A stretch of DNA of 64,000 nucleotides, taken from NCBI GenBank assembly GCA_027492035.1, contig JAOZFT010000004.1, forward strand, positions 49,929 to 113,928, in the 5' to 3' direction. Below the pieces are notes generated by a model. The model was not told the DNA's origin. It was given only the letters and a program-made list of their open reading frames with translations, and made no database searches. Every line of letters begins with the position of its first letter. Position 1 is the stretch's first letter. This stretch comes from Thermoproteota archaeon (GTDB lineage: Archaea > Korarchaeota > JAOZGF01 > JAOZFZ01). The position numbers and the translations under genes are program-made. This document shows, piece after piece, positions 47,111 through 56,669 of this stretch.

Positions 47111-47671
47111 TTATGTTTCTTTTCCAACTGTAGAAACAGTAACAAAGTAGTCTTTCCCTACATGAAGAAGAGGCCTGAAAACTTTAAGGTTGTAAAGTCC
47201 TTCATTAGTTAAGTATTTTTCTTGGGCTTCAGCTAGAAGCACGTCAGCTAAGAAAAGGTCATGATCGCCTGCTTTAATAACTTCTCTAATCTTACATTCA
47301 ATATAGGCGATACATTCCTTTATTCGGGGTGTTTCCACTTTTTCGCTTTTTTCAATCCTTAACCCTGCCTCCTTAAATTTGTCAACCTTTTCACCGGAAA
47401 CACTTCCACAAAACAATGCCTGTTTCATTAAGTTGTATGAAGGAATGTTAACAACAAATTCTCTTGCCTCTTTGATTATTTTGTAAGAGAATCTAGTGGG
47501 TTTTATGCTTAATACTAGAATAGGGGGGTTCAAGCTAACAGGTGTTATCCATGCAACAGTTATAATATTTGTTTTGTTTGTTTCTTTATTTTTACATGTT
47601 ATTAGTACTGTTAAACAGGGGTGAAGAAGGTAATTAAACTTATTTAATGGGATCTTAACCACACAATTCAC
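47111..47671 (-). CDS. Flavin reductase-like (FMN-binding) protein
   Basis: TNIITVAWITPVSLNPPILVLSIKPTRFSYKIIKEAREFVVNIPS...CGSVSGEKVDKFKEAGL. Confidence 0.88.
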   Translation of the reverse strand: MNCVVKIPLNKFNYLLHPCLTVLITCKNKETNKTNIITVAWITPVSLNPPILVLSIKPTRFSYKIIKEAREFVVNIPSYNLMKQALFCGSVSGEKVDKFKEAGLRIEKSEKVETPRIKECIAYIECKIREVIKAGDHDLFLADVLLAEAQEKYLTNEGLYNLKVFRPLLHVGKDYFVTVSTVGKET

Positions 47672-47744
47672 CTCCGAAGTTTTTACTTGACAAGCTAGAA
47701 AATTTTGGCATCAGTAATAAGTTTCCTTTAATTTTTTAATTTAT

Positions 47745-48401
47745 TCAGCTTTCTTCAATTAATTTTTTACATTTCTTAACAGCCTCAATCGCGTCTTTAC
47801 CGTAGGAATCTGCACCTATTTCTTTGGCAAGGGTTTCAGATGTTGGTAACCCTCCAATTATGACCTTCACTTTGTTCCTTAAACCTGTTTTAATTAGTTC
47901 AGAAATAACTTCCCCCATTTCTTTAACTGTCACTGAAAGTAGAGCTGACAGTGCAAGTATTTTCGCTTTATTCTTTTTCACAGCCTCTACAAATTCTTCT
48001 TTAGGTACATCTACACCAAGATTTATAACATTGAAACCTGAGGCTTCAAGCATGGTTGCCACAAGGTTTTTACCTATGTCATGAATATCCCCCCTTACGG
48101 TACCTATAACCACTGTATTTCTCACTACATTACTTCTTTTTTCAATGAGAGGCTTCATTTTTTCCATAGCCTCTTTAAACATTTCAGATGCTATTAACAT
48201 GTCTGTTAGAAAGTATTCCCCCCTCTCAAACAGTTCACCGATTCTCTGCATCCCAGGTGTTAAGGCTTCAAAAATTATTTTTTGCACCATAACCCCCTTT
48301 TCTAAAGCTTCTTCAAGAAACTTAAAGAATTCTTTATGGTTCAATTCTATTAATTTCTCCTTTAATCCCTTAATTAATTGGTTCTGCCCCATAACTCCCA
48401 A
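47745..48401 (-). CDS. Methyltransferase corrinoid protein (likely ATG start at 48392)
   Basis: TVRGDIHDIGKNLVATMLEASGFNVINLGVDVPKEEFVEAVK. Confidence 0.92.
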   Translation of the reverse strand: MGVMGQNQLIKGLKEKLIELNHKEFFKFLEEALEKGVMVQKIIFEALTPGMQRIGELFERGEYFLTDMLIASEMFKEAMEKMKPLIEKRSNVVRNTVVIGTVRGDIHDIGKNLVATMLEASGFNVINLGVDVPKEEFVEAVKKNKAKILALSALLSVTVKEMGEVISELIKTGLRNKVKVIIGGLPTSETLAKEIGADSYGKDAIEAVKKCKKLIEES

Positions 48402-49423
48402 GCCCTTCTCAGCTTCAGTATTTTCTCAAAAACGTTTTCCTCCCTAAAAGTTCTACCAGGGTAAGGCCTGTGAGTATTTGAAAGAACTAATTTCTTTTTC
48501 CCATGCTTCTTTAGGAGTTTTTCAGGTATTGACAAGAAATGTTCAGGTGTTAAATCATCTCTAAAAAGCAAATCAACCGGTAAACCCGTCATAAAAACTG
48601 TTTCCTTCACTTGCTGCCTGGCTTTCGCAACTAAGTCAACCCATTTTAGAGCATCACTTAAGGTTGATTTAACGCTTAAGTCTAAGGGGTGAAGTGCATC
48701 GTAGAATTTGCTCAACTTAGTTATGAAGTTCTTTCTTGTAATGTCGCCGTCACTATGTAGAATACTTAGTTTCCCTTCCCTTTTTATTTCGGCTGTAAAT
48801 TTTTTATGCCAAGGAAAATAAAGTTTCATAAAAAATTCAGGCCGGTAATTAGGTCCACTGTAACTGCATGCGTCGTCAGCAACCCTTACAGCATCCACCC
48901 ACTCAATTTCTAAACCTACCTTAATAAGTTCCAGTATATATTTTGAAACCTTGCTATAAAGTTCACTTGCCTTCTGCGGATTTAGTTTCGTAAGAGAAGA
49001 GAAATCGAAACGATGGAAAGATAATTCAGTCTGGGTTGAGGGTTTAAATTGTTCCGGTGCACACATGTACTCACACTGCTCCGTGGGGCCAAGAACCTCA
49101 AACACAACAAATTTTTCCTTTGCATAATTTGAAACCTGTTTCTTAAACTTCTCCACAGCTGAAGACACGACATAACTTACTTCAGGCCATTCATACTTCT
49201 CTATTTCCATTTCATCAGCCCATTCAAAAATGCTTTGATTGTTTCTCCTACAAAATGGGCCTTTCTCTCTAAGGAAAACGGACCATTGGGGAATCCAAGC
49301 ATAGCCCAGAACTAAATCACTGAATTCAGCTTCAAATTCTTTATCTAACGTTTCAAGATGCAAAGGCACTCTGCCAGTTTCTTCACCATTAAAAACTTTA
49401 ATTACAAGGTCTCTGCTGTCCAT
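48374..49423 (-). CDS. Uroporphyrinogen decarboxylase-family corrinoid methyltransferase/demethylase-like protein
   Basis: Start taken at ATG 49423 (MDSRDLVIKVFNGEETGRVPLHLETL); KLSILHSDGDITRKNFITKLSKFYDALHPLD. Upstream 83 aa of the ORF-track call are unlikely to be coding and overlap the divergent gene. Confidence 0.8.
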   Translation of the reverse strand: MDSRDLVIKVFNGEETGRVPLHLETLDKEFEAEFSDLVLGYAWIPQWSVFLREKGPFCRRNNQSIFEWADEMEIEKYEWPEVSYVVSSAVEKFKKQVSNYAKEKFVVFEVLGPTEQCEYMCAPEQFKPSTQTELSFHRFDFSSLTKLNPQKASELYSKVSKYILELIKVGLEIEWVDAVRVADDACSYSGPNYRPEFFMKLYFPWHKKFTAEIKREGKLSILHSDGDITRKNFITKLSKFYDALHPLDLSVKSTLSDALKWVDLVAKARQQVKETVFMTGLPVDLLFRDDLTPEHFLSIPEKLLKKHGKKKLVLSNTHRPYPGRTFREENVFEKILKLRRAWELWGRTN

Positions 49424-49625
49424 TATTGCACCCAGCAATTTTCGGATACAGAAAATCTCTTCTAAAATAAAACTTAAACAAAACTCTTTAAAATCCTTTA
49501 TCAGTACAAAATATTTCCCATTTAAAAATGTAGTATTGGAAATGTGAAACTGAAAGTGTTGACTAAAACAAATTAAAGGATATAGAGGAAAATGAAAAAA
49601 ATTCCTACAGTGGGGGAGTGTCTGT

Positions 49626-50180
49626 ATGATTTGGGAGTATTTGTTAATTGGGTCAGCGTTTGGTGCATTCATAGGTTACTTAGCTAACCGCATAGCCGTT
49701 TGGATGCTTTTCCATCCAATTAAACCCTTAAAAATAGGGCCCGTAGTAATGCAAGGTATTTTTCCAAAGAAGAAGAGGGAAATAGCTGAAAGAATTGCTT
49801 TAGTTATATCTGAGAAAGTTATGTCAGGGGAGGAAATAATAAAGTTGACAACAGAGGCTGTTGAAAAGGAACTAAGTCAAAGAAAGTTGTTTTTTCCTTT
49901 TCCGTCATTCACAACCTTTAGAGAAGTAATAAACGCCATAGTTAAGGCCACAGTAACAAATTTTATGAAAAGCTTCCTCTTCCTTAAAGGGACAGAAGAA
50001 AACATTAACATTAAAGAATATATTCTGGAGAAATTTGATGAATTCAGCAATGAAGAATTCGAAAAAGTATTCAAAGAAGCAGTGGGTAAAGAGTTAAATT
50101 ATATTTCAATAAATGACGCAATAATAGGGGGAGTTGTAGGGATCATAGAAGTCTCCCTCCTAACTATCCTTCACATTTGA
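49626..50180 (+). CDS. DUF445 family membrane protein
   Basis: IGSAFGAFIGYLANRIAVWMLFHPIKPLKIGPVVMQGIFPKKKREIAERIALVIS. Confidence 0.87.
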   Translation: MIWEYLLIGSAFGAFIGYLANRIAVWMLFHPIKPLKIGPVVMQGIFPKKKREIAERIALVISEKVMSGEEIIKLTTEAVEKELSQRKLFFPFPSFTTFREVINAIVKATVTNFMKSFLFLKGTEENINIKEYILEKFDEFSNEEFEKVFKEAVGKELNYISINDAIIGGVVGIIEVSLLTILHI

Positions 50181-50425
50181 GCCAGACCTCCCAAAACTGA
50201 GAACTTCTAAACCTTTCAAAATTTTAACCCCTTACTTAATGTTTTTGGACATGCCCTGAAATAAGTGGGAAAATAGAAAAAGGAGAAATAACTTTTTTGA
50301 AGCCTAAAAACAAACTGTGAAGCGGGATTACTGCATAGTTGAAATAAGGAACAGGAAAGTTGTAGACGTAAAGTTTGAGAACTTGTTCCCGAAAAAGAAG
50401 AGATGAAAAAGAGGGAATAGGGGTT

Positions 50426-51190
50426 ATGAGGATAGGGGAGTGGTTAAAAATTTACAGAAGAATAGCCGAAGACTTCGGTTTTGATATGAAAAAAGACCAA
50501 GTAGCAAGTTATATTCTTTCATCCCTCTTAGATTCAGATCACTTGTTCGAACTCACTGCAAAAATTAGAAGGAAGCCGTGTTTAGTTTTCGGTGCAGGGC
50601 CTAGCCTGGCAAAAGATTTCAAAAAAGCATTGAGGCTAGGAGCTACCGAAAAAACAGTTACTGTTTGCGCAGATGACGCTGTAACAGTTTTTAAGCAACA
50701 TAAAACCAAATGTGACGTAATAACTACGGACCTAGATGGGGATTTACAAAATTTAAAGTGGATGTTTCAACAAGGGTCTTTGTTTGTTGTACATGGTCAT
50801 GGCGATAACATTAAAAAGCTTAAGGAAATTGTGCCTTTACTGAAGAGCAGAGTTGTGGGTTCAACACAAGTTTTCGAGACGCCACGCGTCCATAACTTCG
50901 GTGGTTTCACAGATGGAGACAGGGCTGTCTTTTTATGTACAAGTTTAGGAGCTTCAAAAGTGGGTTTGTTGGGGATGGATTTTAGGGGAGAGATAGGGAG
51001 TTACTCTATCAAGGATTTAGATAAGGTTAAAGACCCTTCTTGGGAAGACAAAAAAAGGAAAAAGTTGAAATGGGCTGAAGAATTAATTTCTATTTTGGTT
51101 AAAAAAGAAAGGGTGCCAATTTATAACCTATCTAAAACATGTATTAAAGACGTGCCAAATCTAGGGCTTAGAAAGTTTTTAGGTGAGTAA
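50426..51190 (+). CDS. mptE: 6-hydroxymethylpterin diphosphokinase MptE-like (DUF115; H4MPT biosynthesis)
   Basis: ATG 50426; PCLVFGAGPSLAKDFKKAL; VITTDLDGDL; VVHGHGDNI; NFGGFTDGDRAVFLCTSLGASKVGLLGMDF. Confidence 0.9.
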   Translation: MRIGEWLKIYRRIAEDFGFDMKKDQVASYILSSLLDSDHLFELTAKIRRKPCLVFGAGPSLAKDFKKALRLGATEKTVTVCADDAVTVFKQHKTKCDVITTDLDGDLQNLKWMFQQGSLFVVHGHGDNIKKLKEIVPLLKSRVVGSTQVFETPRVHNFGGFTDGDRAVFLCTSLGASKVGLLGMDFRGEIGSYSIKDLDKVKDPSWEDKKRKKLKWAEELISILVKKERVPIYNLSKTCIKDVPNLGLRKFLGE

Positions 51191-51218
51191 TGGCTTCAGT
51201 TGCGGAGGGGGGAGAAAC

Positions 51219-52367
51219 ATGACCACTTCAAGTTTGAGCAAGACAGAGTTTTTGAATGAAGTTGGTAAATTCGTTTCTGAGAGGATAGCTCCTTTAAGCA
51301 GGGAGATAGATGAGAGAAATGAGTTTCCGAAACTTCTTTATAAAGAAATGGGTGAAAAAGGCATTCTTGGAGTGACGGTTCCAAAAAAGTATGGGGGAAG
51401 AAATTACGGTTTCCCTATTTATTTAAAGGTGGTGGAAAGGGTTGCTAGGGAGTCTTCAGCCGTTGCAGCCTCAATAGCCACTCATGAAATGTTAACGTAT
51501 ATTTTGTTGAAACACGGAACAGAGAAGCAGAAAGAAAAATATTTAACCAGTTTAGTTAATGGGGAAATGGTTGGTGGTTTCGCTATGACTGAACCATGGG
51601 CAGGAAGCGACGTAAACAGTATATCAACTTCTGCAGAAATAAGGGAAGATACAATAATTATTGATGGTGTGAAGAAATTTATTTCAAACGGCACATTTGG
51701 AGACTTGTTTGGGGTTGTTGTGAAGACTGGTGAGTTGGGGAAGGGAAGGGCTGAACTTTCGTTTGTTTTGGTAGAGAAAAAGGATCCAGGGTTTAAAATG
51801 GAGGAGAAACTTGATTTATCAGGTAATAGGGGGTTAGGAGTAGCTAAACTTGTTTTTAACAACTGTGAAGTGGAGAGAGGTAAATTAGTTGGTGAAAAGG
51901 GGGAAGGTTTTAAGATAATTATGGATGCCTTGCTCCTTGGCAAGCTTTCCTATGCAGCTATAGCATTGGGTTTAATGGAGGAAGCTGTGAATCTTTGTCT
52001 TAGTTACACGAGAGAAAGAAAGCAATTTAATCAGCCTTTGTTTAATTTCCAAGCCGTGAATTTCACCATAGCTGAAATGGCGACAGAGTTTGAGGCATCT
52101 AAGGCTTTACTTGAGAAAGTTGCATCGAAGTGGGGGAGGGATGAAAACTTAAACTTCTATGCTTCAGTGGCTAAGTTATTCATAACAGGAAAGGCTTGTG
52201 AAACAGCGCTGAAAGCTGTTCAGTTACATGGTGGACGGGGTTACTTGAGAGGTGAAAAAGTTGAAAAACTGTACCGTGACGCAAAAGGGTTAGAAATAGG
52301 TGAAGGAACTTCAGAAATTCAGAAAAGAATAATAGCTAGGGAACTTTCAAAAATGGGGATGGTTTAA
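51219..52367 (+). CDS. Acyl-CoA dehydrogenase (1)
   Basis: ATG 51219 with GGAGGGGGG SD; GFAMTEPWAGSDVNSISTSAEI; LHGGRGYLRGEKVEKLYRDAKGLEIGEGTSEIQKRIIARELS. Confidence 0.93.
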   Translation: MTTSSLSKTEFLNEVGKFVSERIAPLSREIDERNEFPKLLYKEMGEKGILGVTVPKKYGGRNYGFPIYLKVVERVARESSAVAASIATHEMLTYILLKHGTEKQKEKYLTSLVNGEMVGGFAMTEPWAGSDVNSISTSAEIREDTIIIDGVKKFISNGTFGDLFGVVVKTGELGKGRAELSFVLVEKKDPGFKMEEKLDLSGNRGLGVAKLVFNNCEVERGKLVGEKGEGFKIIMDALLLGKLSYAAIALGLMEEAVNLCLSYTRERKQFNQPLFNFQAVNFTIAEMATEFEASKALLEKVASKWGRDENLNFYASVAKLFITGKACETALKAVQLHGGRGYLRGEKVEKLYRDAKGLEIGEGTSEIQKRIIARELSKMGMV

Positions 52368-52640
52368 ATGAGTGAGAAAGAAAAAGAGGAAAAAGTTGGG
52401 GAGGAATTACCTGTTTCAGAAAAACTGAAAGTAATTAAAAGCGTTACCCTTTACAAAACAAAGAAGTGGTGGTCTGCAGCAGCATTAATTGATTCCTTTG
52501 GAAGAAAACAAGTCGCCCTTTACGTTTGGCTAAACAAGAACGGTAAATGGAAGAGGAACCAGAAATTCGTGGTTCATAGCAAGAAGGAATGGAACGATGT
52601 TCAAAGAACTGTTGAAAAATTAATTTCTGAAATTGAATGA
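52368..52640 (+). CDS. Small hypothetical protein co-transcribed with acyl-CoA dehydrogenase
   Basis: 90 aa; starts directly after the ACD stop; WWSAAALIDSFGRKQVALYVWLNKNGKWKRNQKFVV. Confidence 0.65.
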   Translation: MSEKEKEEKVGEELPVSEKLKVIKSVTLYKTKKWWSAAALIDSFGRKQVALYVWLNKNGKWKRNQKFVVHSKKEWNDVQRTVEKLISEIE

Positions 52641-52644
52641 CACT

Positions 52645-53715
52645 TTACACATTTTCCAAATTGAAAACTATTCCTTTTTTAAAAAATTGTTTGGTTTTAA
52701 GTAATTTGACAATTTCCTTTAAAATTTTTGTTACTTGGCCGACAAGTGATAACTCAGCTATTTTTAGGGCAGGGTTGTCTCTTTTTCCTGTAACTGCAAG
52801 TACGTGTTCAGGTTCAAACCAGTAAAGGTTTTCAAACGTCCCCATTACGCCCCAAAGAATTAAAAGTTTAGGTTTCAATTTTCTATCCACGTAGTTGAAA
52901 GCTTTTTCTTCAGAAGCGAACATATTCGAAGCTGCAAAGGAAGGTATTACTGAAGCACCTATTAATTCTCCGAATTCTTTAAGCAGCAGAAAATTCTCTT
53001 TCTCCCCAAGTTCAAGCCCGCCGCAGACAATTACTTCCTGTTCAGCGAATTTTCTTTCTTCTATACATTCTTTACCTACTATTTCCGTTTTTAAAACTCC
53101 TAAGTCTTTAATTTCTATCATTGATGATGAACCGTACCTGAATTCATCCTTGAAAGGCTCCGGTAAATTTTCAACTTTGACAGTAGCAATTTGCGGCTTA
53201 GTTTTAGGAGTTATAGCTTCAATTTTCTGTTTAGAATTGAAAATTGATTTAGTTTGTATGAGTAATCTGTTGACAGTATCTAAGGACAAATCCTCTACTT
53301 CTGTTACAGCGCCGGTTTTTAAAGCCGCTGACAATTGCCCTGCTAAACTTACCCCTAAATCTGTGTGAGCAAAAAGTAGAACTTCTGGTTTCTTCTCTTT
53401 AACTATTTTTTCCAATGCCTTCTTATAAACTTCCAATGTTTCGTTTATTTCCCCCTTTAATTTTATTAAGTAAACAGTATCTGCTCCATAACTTATTAAT
53501 TCCTTACTTCCCTGTGTTTCTTGTGAGAAACATATTGCTTCAACTTTTGTTCCGAGCATGTTAGCTAGTTCTCTTGCTTTACCAAGCACCTTGATTGATT
53601 TTTTTGAGAAAGTACCCCTCTCTTGCTCAATAAGAACCCAAATGTTTCGGTAGTCTCCTGATTTAATTTCTTTCTGCACAATACTTTCCAAATATTTTTC
53701 TTCAGCTGGAATCAT
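52645..53715 (-). CDS. etfA: Electron transfer flavoprotein alpha subunit (divergent FAD site)
   Basis: Start taken at ATG 53715; VWVLIEQERGTFSKKSIKVLGKARELA-like N-terminus; C-terminal FAD domain; downstream of etfB. Confidence 0.85.
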   Translation of the reverse strand: MIPAEEKYLESIVQKEIKSGDYRNIWVLIEQERGTFSKKSIKVLGKARELANMLGTKVEAICFSQETQGSKELISYGADTVYLIKLKGEINETLEVYKKALEKIVKEKKPEVLLFAHTDLGVSLAGQLSAALKTGAVTEVEDLSLDTVNRLLIQTKSIFNSKQKIEAITPKTKPQIATVKVENLPEPFKDEFRYGSSSMIEIKDLGVLKTEIVGKECIEERKFAEQEVIVCGGLELGEKENFLLLKEFGELIGASVIPSFAASNMFASEEKAFNYVDRKLKPKLLILWGVMGTFENLYWFEPEHVLAVTGKRDNPALKIAELSLVGQVTKILKEIVKLLKTKQFFKKGIVFNLENV

Positions 53716-53731
53716 TTCCCAATCATCCCTT

Positions 53732-54520
53732 TCAGTATTTTTCAAGTTGCTTGAGCAGGTAGTGGGCAAGTTGCTTAGGTTTACCTTCAAGTATCTGTGG
53801 CCTTTTTTTTGTTTCAGAGGGCAGAAACTTCTTTTTCACTTTTGTCACTGCTTCCCTCAAAGCCTCTTCTTTTATGTTTAAATCTTTAACTGTTAAAACC
53901 TTAATTTCTTTTTTGTAGGCTTTATGTATTTCCCAAGAGGTTTGGTACCTTTTTGGGAAAGAGTTTTCTTGAATTGTTAAAAGAGCCGGGAGATGAGTGG
54001 AAACTTGAATTATTTGGTCTTGAAATTTAGCTTTCACAGTTAATTCTCTCTTCTCAATCCTGATTTCTTTAACATTAGGTATAAATGGGATATTAAGTAA
54101 TTCAGCCATTTGCGGACCTGTTAAACCGCTACGGTAATCTTGACTTGTTTTTCCGCACAGAATTAAGTCGAAACCTATTTTCTTCATTGCTTCTGATAAG
54201 AGGTATGATTGTGAGAGAGAATTCAGTTCACCCAGCGATGGTGCATTCACCATAACTCCTTCATTTATTCCGAAAGATAATGCTTTACGCAAAACGTTTT
54301 CAGCTTCAGGGTTGCCTAAGCATAAAGCTATAACGTGGGCGTTGATTTCCTTTTGTAAGTAAAGTGCAGCATCTATTACAAACTTGTCATATGGGTTTAT
54401 GGTTAAGGGCACATCGTCTAGAAGCAATGTTTCTGTTCTTTTATGCACCTTTACTTTTTCAGGGTTGTAAATTGGTTTTATACAAGCTACTACTTTCATT
54501 TTTTCAGAGACCTCTCTCAA
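53732..54520 (-). CDS. etfB: Electron transfer flavoprotein beta subunit
   Basis: MKVVACIKPIYNPEKVKVHK...INPYDKFVIDAALYL; DLILCGKTSQDYRSGLTGPQMAELL. Confidence 0.92.
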   Translation of the reverse strand: MREVSEKMKVVACIKPIYNPEKVKVHKRTETLLLDDVPLTINPYDKFVIDAALYLQKEINAHVIALCLGNPEAENVLRKALSFGINEGVMVNAPSLGELNSLSQSYLLSEAMKKIGFDLILCGKTSQDYRSGLTGPQMAELLNIPFIPNVKEIRIEKRELTVKAKFQDQIIQVSTHLPALLTIQENSFPKRYQTSWEIHKAYKKEIKVLTVKDLNIKEEALREAVTKVKKKFLPSETKKRPQILEGKPKQLAHYLLKQLEKY

Positions 54521-55727
54521 CTATGTCTCGTGCAATAATCCATCTTTGGATTTCGTTGGTTCCTTCATAAATTTCTCCTATTATGGAGTCTCTGAAAGCT
54601 TTCTCTACAGGTAATCCTTCAGTGTAGCCTAAGGAGCTGTAGAGTTGAAGGGTTCTTTCAATTGCCCGTGAAGCAGTTTCTGAACTTAACGCTTTAACCA
54701 TTGCAGAGTACCTTGACACTTTCTCCCTGAAGGCTCGAGACACCTTTTCTTTGTTGGCTATTTTGTGAAAGTACTGTTCAACCATTGCCACTGTTTGGTA
54801 AACTAAATGCCTCGCTGCTTCGTATTCTATCGCTGAGTTAGCTATGAACCATTGAACCATTTCTTTATCCCCTATTTTTCTATCTAACTTATCGTTTAGT
54901 TTCACGTATTCAATCATTTTCTCTATTGCCCACCTGGTTCCTCCTAAAGTGCCTGCTGACAGGGTGGCTCTTCCCCCATCAAGAGCAGTTAAAGCTACAA
55001 TGAAACCGTAACCTACTTTCCCTAAAACGTTTTCTTCAGGTACTCTGCAGTTGTCAAAAACTATTTCATTTGTAGGAGCTGCTCTAATGCCCATTTTCTT
55101 CTCTTTCACACCTACTTTAAACCCTGGGAAATCTTTTTCAACTATGAAAGCAGTTATTCCTCCCCTTGCACCTAAAGCCTTGTTCGTAGCTGCAAAAACT
55201 AAAAAAACATCTGCTATTTCTCCGTTTGAAATAAACATTTTAGTTCCGTTTAAAACGTATTCACCCCCATCCTTTTCAGCTGTTGTTTGGATATTGGCTG
55301 CGTCACTTCCAGCTTCAGGTTCAGTTAACCCGAAGGCACCTATTTTTTCTCCTTTACACATTGAAGGTAAATACTTTTCTCTTTGTTCTTCATTTCCAAA
55401 AAGCCAGATTGGAACCAGGCAAATGCCTGTATGGGCACCTATAATTGTTGCGTGAGCATTATCCACTCTCGCAAGCTCCTCTAACATTATTGAGTAACCT
55501 ATTTCTCCAAATCCAGCTCCACCATATTTTTCAGGGATAGGTACACCAAAGAAACCTGCCTTCGCCAGCTTTTTTATGGTGACTGTCGGAACCTTTTCCA
55601 ATTTATCATACTTACCCACGTAAGGAACAACTTCGTTTTCCAAAAATTCCTTCACAAACTCCCTGAAACACTCCTGCTCTTTAGTGAATGAAAAATCGAA
55701 AGGCAAGAGCAACCCTCCTTTTTCCAA
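54504..55727 (-). CDS. Acyl-CoA dehydrogenase (2); likely TTG start near 55706
   Basis: AFGLTEPEAGSDAANIQTTAEKDGGEYVLNGTKMFISNG; SSLGYTEGLPVEKAFRDSIIGEIYEGTNEIQRWIIARDIV. Confidence 0.94.
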   Translation of the reverse strand: MEKGGLLLPFDFSFTKEQECFREFVKEFLENEVVPYVGKYDKLEKVPTVTIKKLAKAGFFGVPIPEKYGGAGFGEIGYSIMLEELARVDNAHATIIGAHTGICLVPIWLFGNEEQREKYLPSMCKGEKIGAFGLTEPEAGSDAANIQTTAEKDGGEYVLNGTKMFISNGEIADVFLVFAATNKALGARGGITAFIVEKDFPGFKVGVKEKKMGIRAAPTNEIVFDNCRVPEENVLGKVGYGFIVALTALDGGRATLSAGTLGGTRWAIEKMIEYVKLNDKLDRKIGDKEMVQWFIANSAIEYEAARHLVYQTVAMVEQYFHKIANKEKVSRAFREKVSRYSAMVKALSSETASRAIERTLQLYSSLGYTEGLPVEKAFRDSIIGEIYEGTNEIQRWIIARDIVERGL

Positions 55728-55749
55728 GAATTTTTCTCAGAAAAAACGT

Positions 55750-56538
55750 TTATTTCCCTTTGAATTGAGGCTGTCTTTTTTCAATGAAGGCTTGCATTCC
55801 TTCTCTTAAATCTTCAGACTTAGCCAACTCCTTCATGCACTCAAGTTCCACCTTTAAGGCATCTTCTATTGCCAGTTTCTCCAATCCCTCATTTATTGCC
55901 TTCTTAGCAAGTTTAACAGCTAAGGGTGATGCCTTCATTATTATCATACGAGCAATATCCATGGCCGCTCTTAATTCCTCACCATCAGGAACCAATTTAT
56001 TCACTAAACCAATGCGATAAGCCTCCTGTGCACTTACCATTTGACCCGTGAAGATCAGTTCTTTAGCTTTTCCCTTACCTATTAATCTAGCCATTCTCTG
56101 TGTTCCACCCCAGGCTGGAATCAAACCTAAAGTTACTTCAGGTTGGCTAAATCTTGTCCTGTCTGAAGCAACCCTTATGTCACAGGCCATGGCCAATTCA
56201 TTTCCTCCCCCGAGAGTGTAGCCATGTAATGCAGCTATTACGGGTTTAGGTAGTTTTTCAATTTTAGTAAATACTCTATGCCCCTTTTCAACAACTTCTA
56301 CAGCTTGTTCAGGGGATAACTGGGCTAAATCTTTGACATCAGCACCTGCAGAGAAGGCGTTAGGTCCTGCACCGGCAATTACAACAGCTTTAACTTCTTC
56401 ATCCTGAGCTATTTCGTCAAAAACTTTATCTAATTCGTCAAGCATTTTCCTACTTAAAGCATTCACGGGAGGAGAGTCTAATGTCACTATACCTATTCCT
56501 TCTTCCTTCCTATATTTTATTGTTTCGTATTCCGCCAA
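55750..56538 (-). CDS. Enoyl-CoA hydratase/isomerase
   Basis: VTLDSPPVNALSRKMLDEL; AGAGPNAFSAGADVKDL; PVIAALHGYTLGGGNELAMACDIRVASD. Confidence 0.95.
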   Translation of the reverse strand: MAEYETIKYRKEEGIGIVTLDSPPVNALSRKMLDELDKVFDEIAQDEEVKAVVIAGAGPNAFSAGADVKDLAQLSPEQAVEVVEKGHRVFTKIEKLPKPVIAALHGYTLGGGNELAMACDIRVASDRTRFSQPEVTLGLIPAWGGTQRMARLIGKGKAKELIFTGQMVSAQEAYRIGLVNKLVPDGEELRAAMDIARMIIMKASPLAVKLAKKAINEGLEKLAIEDALKVELECMKELAKSEDLREGMQAFIEKRQPQFKGK

Positions 56539-56669
56539 TGAAAAACACCTCCTTGAAAAACATTACCAAAATATGGGGGAAGGGTTAGAGATTAAATATT
56601 TAACCTTTTCAAAACAGGTTTCTTTTCCTTCACTTTTCATCATGAATTGATTTCAGGGCCTTTATTTTT

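Noticed and set aside
49424-49672. Extra 83-aa N-terminus of the URO-D ORF as given in the track
   Set aside because: Overlaps the divergent DUF445 gene, does not look like the family, and an internal ATG at 49423 starts the recognisable domain.
50317-50406. 29-aa ORF (GTG) KRDYCIVEIRNRKVVDVKFENLFPKKKR* just before mptE
   Set aside because: Reads as plausible coding but is very short, lacks an SD and has no recognised family; not called.
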